NCBI GenBank assembly: GCA_009773075.1
Contig: WOUX01000310.1
Span: 1 to 5,514, forward strand
Length of the DNA: 5,514 nt
Reading direction: 5' to 3'
DNA from: a bacterium
Lineage (GTDB): Bacteria > Desulfobacterota > UBA8473
Position 1 is the stretch's first letter, and each line of letters begins with the position of its first letter. Both the position numbers and the translations under genes were made by a program. Positions 1 through 5,514 of the stretch are shown here, piece after piece. Under the pieces are notes generated by a model. It was not told where the DNA came from and did no database searches. It saw only the letters and a program-made list of their open reading frames with translations.

Positions 1-45
1 CAGGACCGCAAGTCCATCAAGATTGATCTGAAAATCGAAAAATAA
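1..45 (+). CDS. 3' end of an unidentified upstream gene
   Basis: Frame 1 is open from the first base and ends at TAA (43-45), giving a 14-residue tail, QDRKSIKIDLKIEK. The alternating charged and hydrophobic residues look like a closing beta strand of a soluble protein, but this is too short to assign a family. Reading it as coding is supported by its codon-like composition and by a promoter that begins only after it, at 89. I see no clear hairpin-plus-T-run terminator between it and that promoter. It could also be a chance open frame. Confidence 0.45.
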   Translation, partial: QDRKSIKIDLKIEK

Positions 46-88
46 CCCCTCGCATAACCAACCCATCATATCTTATATGCCTTTTCCC

Positions 89-117
89 TTGACACAAAAT
101 TAGCTTTATCCTATACT
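89..117 (+). promoter_or_regulatory. sigma70-type promoter of the phosphate operon
   Basis: A perfect -35 box TTGACA (89-94) is followed by a 17-nt spacer and a -10 box TATACT (112-117), five of six matches to consensus. Transcription would start near 124, giving a leader of about 50 nt before the DUF47 gene at 176. I saw no convincing PhoB box (tandem CTGTCAT-type repeats) beside it, so the sequence suggests constitutive rather than Pho-controlled expression. Assigned from sequence match only. Confidence 0.75.
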
Positions 118-175
118 GCCCCAGAAATAAAGAGTAACTTTCTTTTATTAATGTGGAGTGTGAGGTAGATAATCT

Positions 176-823
176 ATGACCATTTTCTCCAAGAAGCAGA
201 TAGAGGTCAAGCAGATGATCGATACGTATCTGGATAAGGTCGATTCCTGCATACGGCAGTTTCGCGATTCCATGATGAGATTTCTGGTCAATGGGTGTAC
301 CCGGGAATTCATATGGGATGTGGAAAAGGCACACAAGTTCGAGTCTGAGGCAGATGATTTGCGACGCAAAATCCAGATGACCCTCTATGGGAAGGCTCTT
401 CTTCCTGATTCCCGAGGTGATCTGCTGACGCTACTGGAATTTTACGACCGGATCCCCAGCGCGGCGGAAGATGCCCTATTCTTGACCAGGATATTATGCC
501 TGGATATACCGGATGACCTGCTCGAAGACCTGGAGAAGCTGGTGGAGATAAATGTAGAAGCCTACCGTCTGATCCGGGAATGCATGAATACCCTGTTCGA
601 AAATCCACATGAGACCCTCTACCAGACACGAGGCGTCGATGCCAAAGAAAGTGAATCCGACAGACTGGAACGCTCTATTATCGAGCGGGTCTTCAAGTCG
701 GACATGGCTACAGGCAAAATGATGCTGCTAAAAGAACTCGTCCAAACCATCGGCCAGATCTCTAACCGGGCGGAGAATACCGCCGACCGTATTAGTATCG
801 TGGCTATCAAAAGACAGATTTAG
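176..823 (+). CDS. DUF47 / PhoU-like phosphate transport accessory protein
   Basis: This 215-residue, all-helical soluble protein fits the DUF47 (PhoU_div, TIGR00153-like) family, whose members are usually 200-230 residues. Acidic E-x3-D motifs of the PhoU fold, which in relatives bind metal ions, are visible at E56/D60, E158/D162 and E200/D204. They lie within ESEADDLRRKI, KESESDRLE and NRAENTADRI. The middle segment DSRGDLLTLLEFYDRIP (78-94) is typical of the family. There is no signal peptide or membrane segment, so it should act in the cytoplasm. The ATG is supported by a GAGGT ribosome-binding site (162-166) 9 nt upstream and by a strong promoter at 89-117. The PiT permease follows after 5 nt, the conserved arrangement in which DUF47 proteins are thought to control or assist Pit transport. 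The exact mechanism in this family is not settled. Confidence 0.92.
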   Translation: MTIFSKKQIEVKQMIDTYLDKVDSCIRQFRDSMMRFLVNGCTREFIWDVEKAHKFESEADDLRRKIQMTLYGKALLPDSRGDLLTLLEFYDRIPSAAEDALFLTRILCLDIPDDLLEDLEKLVEINVEAYRLIRECMNTLFENPHETLYQTRGVDAKESESDRLERSIIERVFKSDMATGKMMLLKELVQTIGQISNRAENTADRISIVAIKRQI

Positions 824-828
824 AGATC

Positions 829-1749
829 ATGTGGCAGATTGTCTCAGCCGTCTTCCTGGGGTGGTCCTTAGGAGCCAACCATACAGCCAACGTATTCGGC
901 ACAGCGGTAGCTTCCCGTATGATCCGCTTCTGGACTGCTGCCATTGTATGTGCGGTCTTCGTCCTGCTGGGAGCTCTTCTGCAGGGTCAGGCAGGGATGG
1001 CTACCTACAGGGCAATGGCCGGGGTCTCTCTCAATGCGGCATTCCTTGTTGCCCTTTGTTCAGCCCTCACGATCACCCTGATGACCTACCTTAAATTTCC
1101 TGTCTCGGTTTCCCAGGCTGTTGTTGGTTCACTGGTGTCCATTGGGCTTTTGGAGGGCAACTTCCATTGGGAGGTTCTGGTGAAGGTGGTGATCTGCTGG
1201 GTGGGAACACCGTTAGGAGGGATGATCTTTGCCATCATCCTTTATTTCCTGGTGGGTAAATTTATGAATGGGTTGAGCCTCAATCTCTTCCAGCACGACA
1301 GATACCTGCGCTGGTGTCTCATGGTCGTAGGCGGGTATGGCGCATACGCCCTGGGGGCAAATAATGTGGCCAATGTAACAGGAACATTCACCGGTCCCGG
1401 AATGCTTACACCGTTTCAGGCTTGTCTAATCGGTGGGCTCAGCATCGGGTTTGGCGTACTTACATACGGCAAAAAGGTAATAATGACGGTGGGCAAGGAG
1501 ATAGTCAGACTGGATGGTTACACCGCCTTCATCGTTATTCTGGCCGAAGCAATCACTGTCCATATCTACGCCGGCATTGGGGTTCCTGTCTCTACCAGCC
1601 AGGCCGTAGTGGGTGGAGTAATGGGCATTGGATTGGTTAAGGGTGTCAGTACAGTCAACCTAAAGAGGCTTTACCAGGTCTTCTACGCATGGGTGGGGAC
1701 TCCTGCCATTTCCTTTTTCCTTCTATATCTAATGTTCAGCCGTGTTTAG
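829..1749 (+). CDS. PiT-family inorganic phosphate transporter
   Basis: This 306-residue integral membrane protein imports inorganic phosphate, in relatives driven by H+ or Na+. It shows the internal inverted repeat of the family: GANHTANVFGT (15-25) pairs with GANNVANVTGT (176-186), PVSVSQAVVG (91-100) with PVSTSQAVVG (253-262), and WVGTP at 124-128 with WVGTP at 288-292. About nine or ten hydrophobic segments fill the length. It is short for the family, because the cytoplasmic loop between the halves (about 143-160) is minimal. The GAND signature Asp, which contributes to substrate or ion binding in characterised members, is His18 in the first half and Asn179 in the second. The ATG lies 5 nt after the DUF47 stop with only a weak purine-rich site, so translation is probably coupled. 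Substrate assignment rests on family and partner; the altered motifs leave room for a related anion or a different coupling ion. Confidence 0.9.
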   Translation: MWQIVSAVFLGWSLGANHTANVFGTAVASRMIRFWTAAIVCAVFVLLGALLQGQAGMATYRAMAGVSLNAAFLVALCSALTITLMTYLKFPVSVSQAVVGSLVSIGLLEGNFHWEVLVKVVICWVGTPLGGMIFAIILYFLVGKFMNGLSLNLFQHDRYLRWCLMVVGGYGAYALGANNVANVTGTFTGPGMLTPFQACLIGGLSIGFGVLTYGKKVIMTVGKEIVRLDGYTAFIVILAEAITVHIYAGIGVPVSTSQAVVGGVMGIGLVKGVSTVNLKRLYQVFYAWVGTPAISFFLLYLMFSRV

Positions 1750-1775
1750 TATACGGTAAGCCTTCCAATTCATCC

Positions 1776-1932
1776 ATGACGGCTTCGCAAAAAGTCCATC
1801 TGCGGCGTTCCGCTGCATCCTCAGTCATTGCAGCTTACATGTAAGTACGCCTCATTCCTTCGGATTTGCGCGCCTTGCATCTGGAGCTTTTTACTGTGCC
1901 GTCTGATGTTTGACTTTTTACGACTTCATCAT
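1776..1932. repeat. large imperfect inverted repeat, REP/MITE-like intergenic element
   Basis: The outer arms are 1776-1796 and 1912-1932; one matches the reverse complement of the other at 16 of 21 positions, with the core AAAAAGTC/GACTTTTT perfect. A nested pair runs from GACGGC (1778-1783) to GCCGTC (1898-1903) and continues inward imperfectly through AAAAAG/CTTTTT and the GCATCC/GGATTTGCG stretches. The apex is a perfect 12-nt palindrome, CTTACATGTAAG (1834-1845), almost exactly at the centre of the nested pair. The left arm can therefore pair with either of two right-hand partners (1891-1903 or 1912-1932). No transposase gene is present. From memory, similar AAAAAGTC-armed palindromes recur between genes in Desulfobacterota; copy number was not tested. 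As RNA it could fold into a long stem and help end or stabilise the phosphate operon transcript. Confidence 0.75.
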
Positions 1933-1971
1933 CCATCTGAATTCCAAAAGACGACCCCATGACACAAGTTC

Positions 1972-1983
1972 CTGATGCATCAG
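1972..1983. promoter_or_regulatory. 12-nt perfect palindrome, possible operator
   Basis: CTGATGCATCAG is exactly self-complementary and ends 21 nt before the -35 box of the next promoter, a typical place for an activator or repressor dimer. It lies outside the large inverted repeat. No regulator gene is next to it and I cannot match it to a known operator, so the role is inferred from symmetry and position only. Confidence 0.3.
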
Positions 1984-2004
1984 AATCCCCAAAAGTATTT
2001 TAAC

Positions 2005-2032
2005 TTGACACCAAAGAGGAATTATAGATAAT
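2005..2032 (+). promoter_or_regulatory. sigma70-type promoter of the duplicated DUF6125 gene
   Basis: A perfect TTGACA (2005-2010) is followed by a 16-nt spacer and GATAAT (2027-2032), five of six to consensus. Start of transcription would be near 2039, leaving a leader of about 40 nt that contains the ribosome-binding site AAGGAGG. Together with the element upstream, this makes the DUF6125 gene independent of the phosphate operon. Confidence 0.65.
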
Positions 2033-2077
2033 CAGGAAAAGATGTAAGGTAATAGACTATTTAAAGGAGGCGCTTAA

Positions 2078-2584
2078 ATGGCAAAGATTGATTTGATGGG
2101 GCTCCCCAAAAAAACTCTCGTCGATCTTTTAAAGACCTATTCTAAAAATTCAATGACTGTCGATGGGTTATGGTTCGTGAATGTGGAGGAGAAATTCGGG
2201 TTGGATACGGCAATAGAGATAGACACAAGAGTATGGGAGAGATATGGTGCGACAGAGGCGAGGAGGATAAAGAAGGCATTGAATATCACTGAGGGGGGTA
2301 TTCCCGCCCTGGCAAAGGCACTCAATTTCCAGATATGGGTTCCGGGTATGGAGTACGAATTCCCTGAAGTTACGGAGAAGAGCCTGGTATTCAATGTAAC
2401 TGATTGCACTGTCCAGAGGGCACGGATAAGGAATAACAGACCGGAGTTTAAATGCAAACCTGTTGGAGAAGCCCTATTTGCTCCTTTTGCAAAGACAATT
2501 GACCCTGGGCTAGAAATGGAGTGTTTAACGTGTCCCCCTGATGAGCATCCAGAGGATGTATGGTGCAGCTGGAAGTTCCGGCTC
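2078..2584 (+). repeat. first copy of the internal gene duplication
   Basis: This stretch encodes residues 1-169 and is the partner of 2615-3124. The two copies align with a single one-codon difference: copy 2 has GGG where copy 1 has GG before the ISAL/IPAL motif. After that point the offset is exactly 540 nt. The longest stretch of nucleotide identity I noticed is 30 nt (2314-2343 versus 2854-2883), coding for the KALNFQIWVP core. Confidence 0.9.
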
Positions 2585-3139
2585 AAAGATGAACCTGCTA
2601 CAGAAATTGAGGGGGATGCCAAAATTGATTACTTCGATCTTTCAGAAGGGACCCTCATAGAACTAATAAAGATGTATTCTAAGAATGTAATTACTATAGA
2701 CGGTCTGTGGTTTATTAATATTGAGGAACGGTTTGACCTTGATACCGCGATAGATATAGATATAAAGGTATGGGAAAGATACGGTGTGACAGAGGCACGA
2801 AGGCTCAAGAGGGTACTGAATATTGACGAGGGGGGCGGCATCTCTGCCCTTGTAAAGGCACTCAATTTCCAGATATGGGTTCCAGGTATGGATTACGAGT
2901 TCCCTGAGATTACAGAGAAGAGTGTAGTATTCAATGTGACGGATTGTACTCCACAAAAGGCAAGGATAAGAGACAAGAGAGGGGAGTTTCCATGTAAACC
3001 GGTGGGGGTAGCCCTATTCAAAAAGTTTGCAGAAACAATAGACCCAAGACTGAACATGAAGTGTTTAGTATGTCCACCTGACAGTCATCCAGAGAATGTG
3101 TGGTGTAGCTGGGAGTTCCGTCTGGAAGAACATATATAG
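2078..3139 (+). CDS. tandem-duplicated DUF6125-type cysteine-rich protein
   Basis: The 353-residue product is two copies of one domain: residues 1-169 and 180-349, joined by a charged linker (KDEPATEIEG) and ended by EEHI. By hand alignment about 120 of 170 positions are identical. Each copy starts with an amphipathic stretch ending in a DGLWF motif, then an ERYG-TEARR helix, then KALNFQIWVPGM, and closes with CPPD-HPE-VWCSW-FRL. Five cysteines sit at matching places (110, 126, 149, 152, 163 and 290, 306, 329, 332, 343), spaced C-x15-C-x22-C-x2-C-x10-C, which suggests a metal or redox site. I recognise the fold as DUF6125, which I recall as related to the L-2-amino-thiazoline-4-carboxylic acid hydrolase-like group; no function is established. 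I expect family members to be mostly single-domain. There is no signal peptide or membrane segment, so it is probably cytoplasmic. The start is fixed by AAGGAGG (2064-2070), 7 nt upstream. It has its own promoter at 2005-2032. Confidence 0.85.
   Translation: MAKIDLMGLPKKTLVDLLKTYSKNSMTVDGLWFVNVEEKFGLDTAIEIDTRVWERYGATEARRIKKALNITEGGIPALAKALNFQIWVPGMEYEFPEVTEKSLVFNVTDCTVQRARIRNNRPEFKCKPVGEALFAPFAKTIDPGLEMECLTCPPDEHPEDVWCSWKFRLKDEPATEIEGDAKIDYFDLSEGTLIELIKMYSKNVITIDGLWFINIEERFDLDTAIDIDIKVWERYGVTEARRLKRVLNIDEGGGISALVKALNFQIWVPGMDYEFPEITEKSVVFNVTDCTPQKARIRDKRGEFPCKPVGVALFKKFAETIDPRLNMKCLVCPPDSHPENVWCSWEFRLEEHI
2615..3124 (+). repeat. second copy of the internal gene duplication
   Basis: This stretch encodes residues 180-349 and is the partner of 2078-2584. 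Most protein differences are conservative (Ile/Val/Leu, Lys/Arg, Asp/Glu). All five cysteines and the CPPD and DGLWF motifs are kept, so both domains look selected rather than one decaying. The N-terminal 20 residues and the segment around 313-325 differ most. Confidence 0.9.
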
Positions 3140-3145
3140 CTCACA

Positions 3146-3159
3146 CTGAAATATTTCAG
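3146..3159. repeat. 14-nt perfect palindrome after the DUF6125 gene
   Basis: CTGAAATATTTCAG lies 6 nt past the TAG of the duplicated gene. It is AT-rich and has no loop or following T-run, so it is a poor intrinsic terminator. It could be a weak hairpin or a protein-binding site near the start of the next operon. Its outer CTGA/TCAG bases match those of the palindrome at 1972-1983, which may be coincidence. Confidence 0.3.
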
Positions 3160-3252
3160 GACGGACTATATAGGACATTAATAGATTTTGAGAAATGTTG
3201 ATGTTGACAAGACAGCAGCATTTTAACGAGATAACCTTTAGGAGGATTACTT

Positions 3253-4648
3253 ATGGTTAACATTCAACCTATGAAAGTTTTTATGGAACCGAGATCAATT
3301 GCCATCATTGGCGTCAGCAGGGATACAGGGGAAGACTCCTTCAATATCCTTGAGAATATAATGAACCATGGGTATTCAGGAAAGGTTTATCCTGTAAATC
3401 CCTGCGTTGATCAGATTCTGGGAGTAAAAATCTATCCCAGCATAGCTGATATCTCTGAGGAAATTGACCTTGCCGTAATAGCCAGCCCCAGGGCTACGGT
3501 TCTTAACATAGTGAGAGAATGCGCTGAGAAGCAGGTAAAGGGAATAATTATAGTAGCTCAAGGCTTCGGTGACGGCGACGATGGCGGCAAAGCGCTACAG
3601 GCAGAAATGATAGAGATAGCAAGGGAATCTGGAGCAAGGATAATGGGTCCAAATAGCCTGGGAATAGCTAACTCCTCTTGTAATTTGAACACCTCTTTTG
3701 CCCCGGCGAAATTGGATAATGTCCCGGTAGGGATTATTTGTCAGAGTGGGCTTTTTTTTCCTGGTCCCCCAAGATTGGTATTGGCGGGAAAGGCTATCTA
3801 TTGATGTCTGTGATGGATTGGAGTATTTCGAGACTGATCCTGACACCAAAATCATAGTTCTCTATATTGAAGGAATAGAACAGGGGAGAAGGTTCATTGA
3901 AGTAGCCGGCAGAGTCAGTAAGAGTAAGCCCATTCTTACTTTAAAGTCTGGAAGAAGCGAGTCTGGAAGGAAAGCAGCCCAATCCCATACTGGTTCATTG
4001 GCAGGCAATGATAAGATTTACGATGCTGCTTTTAAGCAATCCGGGGTAATTAGGACAACAGATATTGAGGAACTTGTCGATTTAACCAGAGCCTTCTCAT
4101 CCCTGCCTCTTATAAAGGGGAGAAGGATTGGAATTATTTCTATGAGCGGGGCTGGCGGGGTTATAACCGCTGATGCTTGTCAGCGGCATAAACTTAAAGT
4201 GGCTGAATTATCACCGGAGACTCTCGTAGAGGTCAGGCGTCTCTTTCCCCCATGGCTGGCAATAAGCAATCCTTTTGATGCTTGGCCTGCCTTTCAGGTT
4301 TCAGGATACCCTTACGCAGAGGTGGTGAACAACGCATTAAAACTCATGCTGTCTGACGAAGGAGTAGACGGCGTCGTATTCATCTCTGGAATCTTTGGCA
4401 AAGAAGAGTTCTTCGATCCTTCACCGGCTATTATCCAGGCTGTTAATACATTTAAAGACAAACCGGTTGTATGCTGGCTATATGGGAATTATGCTGACAC
4501 AGCAGCGAAGTTGGAGGAAAGTGGCAAGGTAGGCGTTTTTCCCAGTTGTGAACGAGCTGTGAATGCATTGGCTCGACTCCGAGAATATGCCGAGTTCCTG
4601 GAAGGGAATCCCTCTCTTCTTCGTTCGGATTTTCTCAGTGGGTCATAA
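3253..4648 (+). pseudogene. NDP-forming acyl-CoA synthetase alpha subunit, frame-disrupted
   Basis: Intact relatives convert acyl-CoA plus ADP and phosphate to acid, CoA and ATP (or the reverse). The first part (3253-3804, 183 codons) holds the CoA-binding Rossmann domain: IAIIGVS (16-22), YPVNP (46-50), GPNSLGI (132-138, Ser where Cys is common) and CQSG (163-166). It then runs into TGA at 3802. The second part continues one frame over, from about 3803 to 4648, with DVCDGLEYFETDPDTKI, the IEGI segment, the phospho-histidine motif SHTGSLAG (His codon 3986-3988), MSGAGG and SNPFDAWP. The summed length, about 464 codons, suits an alpha subunit. Between the parts the family residues appear briefly in the third frame, then about 25 nt seem to be missing. 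The start is set by AGGAGG (3240-3245), 7 nt before ATG. No ATP-grasp beta subunit is in the window. It may be a true pseudogene or a consensus error at the T8 and C5 runs. Confidence 0.85.
3751..3818 (+). other. frameshift and deletion site in the acyl-CoA synthetase gene
   Basis: After QSG, frame 1 reads GLFFPGPP across a T8 run (3752-3759) and a C5 run (3766-3770). The next family-like residues, KIGIGGKG (3771-3794), are in another frame, as if one base were missing at the C-run. DVCDGLEYF then resumes in the third frame from 3803. Only 67 nt separate QSG from LEYF. I recall about 30-34 residues at this point in relatives, including a GN-x-CDVD-like segment that is absent here. Confidence 0.7.
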
Positions 4649-4707
4649 ACAGAGGAAAGACAGAATCAGGGGAAAGGATAAAGTATTTATAAAGGAGGTA
4701 GAAGACC

Positions 4708-5394
4708 ATGACAGATAACAACGAAAACCCCTATTTTACCCGTTTAAAAAACATGGAAAAGACCACAAAGTGGTTGAAGGGACAGAGGGGCAAGAAGGTG
4801 GTAGAAGCATTGAAGAAGAATGGATTTGAGTCTCAATATATTAGTGATGGGAAGACTGCCTGTGATAAAATCCTCAACCTGATCCCCAAAGATGCGAAAG
4901 TAGGGGTAGGGGGTTCTATGACTATGAGGCAGCTTGGTGTTCTGGATGAGTTGGAGAAGAAGGGTAATGTGATCTACGACCACTGGAAACCCGGATTATC
5001 CCCTGAAGATGTCTTGAAGATAAGAAGGGCACACTTAACCTGTGATGTCTTTCTGACCAGTGCCAATGCCGTTACCATGGAAGGTATGCTGGTAAGTACA
5101 GATGGGGCAGGAAACCGGGTGGGGGCTATGATGTTTGGCCCTGGAAGGGTAATAGTTGTGGCCGGAGTCAATAAAGTTGTGAATGATCTGCATAGCGCCT
5201 TCAGGCGAATTAAAGAGGTTGCTACCCCTCAAGTGGTTAAAGATATGGGTTTAGAGATTCCCTGTGCTGTTACCGGCTTTTGCAGTGATTGCAACTCTCC
5301 TATGAGGGCATGCAGGGCAACGGTTATTTTAGAGAGAAAACCCTTCTTTTCTGATATTCATGTCCTGATAGTAGGTGAGGATTTGGGATTTTAG
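4708..5394 (+). CDS. LutC/YkgG-like LUD-domain protein
   Basis: This 228-residue soluble protein has one LUD domain (formerly DUF162), the family of LutC in L-lactate oxidation. Visible landmarks are an N-terminal helical lead (about 1-60), VGVGGSMTMRQLG (65-77), TSANAVTMEG (117-126), and a glycine-rich stretch with FGPGRVIVVAGVNKVV (143-158). A C-terminal cysteine motif, C192-x2-C195-x6-C202 with PM between, is typical of a subgroup of small stand-alone LUD proteins in anaerobes and could bind metal. LutA and LutB, the iron-sulfur partners of LutC, are not next to it, so a role in lactate oxidation is not supported by context. The start is set by AAAGGAGG (4691-4698), 9 nt before ATG; Met16 has no such site. 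It follows the broken acyl-CoA synthetase by 59 nt with no evident promoter between, so the two are probably co-transcribed. The family call is firm; the reaction is unknown. Confidence 0.88.
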   Translation: MTDNNENPYFTRLKNMEKTTKWLKGQRGKKVVEALKKNGFESQYISDGKTACDKILNLIPKDAKVGVGGSMTMRQLGVLDELEKKGNVIYDHWKPGLSPEDVLKIRRAHLTCDVFLTSANAVTMEGMLVSTDGAGNRVGAMMFGPGRVIVVAGVNKVVNDLHSAFRRIKEVATPQVVKDMGLEIPCAVTGFCSDCNSPMRACRATVILERKPFFSDIHVLIVGEDLGF

Positions 5395-5514
5395 GTGATT
5401 GATAGAGGAATCAAGCGGATTTTGATCATTCGAACAGGGGCAGTAGGAGATTTCATATTTACCCTGCCGTCCATCAGTGCCATACGCAAGCACTTCCCAG
5501 ATGCCTATATAGAA
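5395..5514 (+). CDS. family 9 glycosyltransferase (heptosyltransferase-like), N-terminal part
   Basis: Forty codons are present and the frame is open at the window end. The peptide KRILIIRTGAVGDFIFTLP followed by SISAIRKHFPDAYIE is the classic N-terminus of GT9 enzymes (WaaC/WaaF/WaaQ type), which add heptose or related sugars to the lipopolysaccharide core at the inner membrane face. The R-x-GA-x-GD loop is the conserved N-terminal motif. I chose GTG at 5395, which touches the TAG of the LUD gene, because no ATG is available in the frame. The purine-rich AGGTGAGG (5373-5380) inside the LUD gene lies 14 nt upstream, rather far, so translational coupling to the LUD gene is likely. Its presence implies a Gram-negative envelope. 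The sugar donor and acceptor cannot be read from this fragment. Confidence 0.85.
   Translation, partial: MIDRGIKRILIIRTGAVGDFIFTLPSISAIRKHFPDAYIE

Noticed and set aside
46..88. Terminator of the upstream gene
   Set aside because: No stable hairpin followed by a T-run is visible between the TAA and the next promoter.
17..369. Minus-strand open frames over the phosphate operon leader and DUF47 start
   Set aside because: They run opposite to a well-supported gene and promoter, show no family-like residues and have no convincing ribosome-binding site.
831..1640. Plus-strand out-of-frame open frames inside the PiT gene
   Set aside because: The main frame carries every PiT motif; the others are Ser/Gly/Arg-rich shadows.
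1834..1845. CTTACATGTAAG as an independent operator
   Set aside because: It sits at the apex of the large inverted repeat and is best explained as part of that element.
2137..2956. Minus-strand open frames within the duplicated gene
   Set aside because: Two of them (2137-2622 and 2629-2865) share phrases only because the plus-strand gene is duplicated. They are antisense shadows with low-complexity composition.
3204..3235. Possible promoter TTGACA (3204-3209) before the acyl-CoA synthetase
   Set aside because: The -35 box is perfect, but the only -10-like sequence, GATAAC (3230-3235), is 20 nt away, outside the usual range. Not strong enough to list.
3752..3759. Programmed ribosomal or transcriptional slippage on the T8 run as the sole explanation
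   Set aside because: A single shift would give LVPQDWYWRERLS, which does not resemble the family. Family-like KIGIGGKG lies in the third frame and a segment is missing, so a lesion or sequence error fits better.

Overview
The window reads like a piece of an anaerobic Desulfobacterota-type (deltaproteobacterial: sulfate-reducing or syntrophic) chromosome. This is an inference, based on four things: a two-domain protein of the DUF6125 type, a subunit-type NDP-forming acyl-CoA synthetase, a short LUD-domain protein with a C-x2-C-x6-C tail, and a long imperfect intergenic palindrome of a kind I associate with these genomes. All genes are on the plus strand, and no phage, transposase, CRISPR, tRNA or rRNA signal was seen.

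Region 1 (1-1749) begins with the last 14 codons of an unidentified gene. A textbook sigma70-type promoter (TTGACA, 17-nt spacer, TATACT) follows, and then a two-gene phosphate operon. The first gene is a DUF47/PhoU-like protein and the second, 5 nt downstream, is a compact PiT-family phosphate permease. The permease carries His and Asn where its two GAND signatures normally have Asp.

Region 2 (1750-2077) is a 328-nt gap without genes. It holds a large imperfect inverted repeat (about 1776-1932), a 12-nt perfect palindrome and a second good promoter.

Region 3 (2078-3139) is one gene made of two tandem copies of a domain of about 170 residues. The copies are about 70% identical, and each has five cysteines at matching places. 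I assign the domain to DUF6125, of unknown function.

Region 4 (3253-5514) looks like an operon. It starts with an NDP-forming acyl-CoA synthetase alpha subunit that is broken by a frame change plus apparent loss of about 25 nt near 3751-3818. A LutC/YkgG-like LUD protein follows, and then the first 40 codons of a family 9 glycosyltransferase (heptosyltransferase-like) directly abutting the LUD stop codon. No ATP-grasp beta subunit and no LutA/LutB partners are in view. Codon choice appears to move from CGN/ATC-rich in the phosphate operon to AGA/AGG/ATA-rich beyond the repeat, which may mean the two sides have different histories.

Nothing here is clearly a new defence or mobile system. The best leads are the duplicated cysteine-rich protein and the damaged acyl-CoA synthetase beside it.
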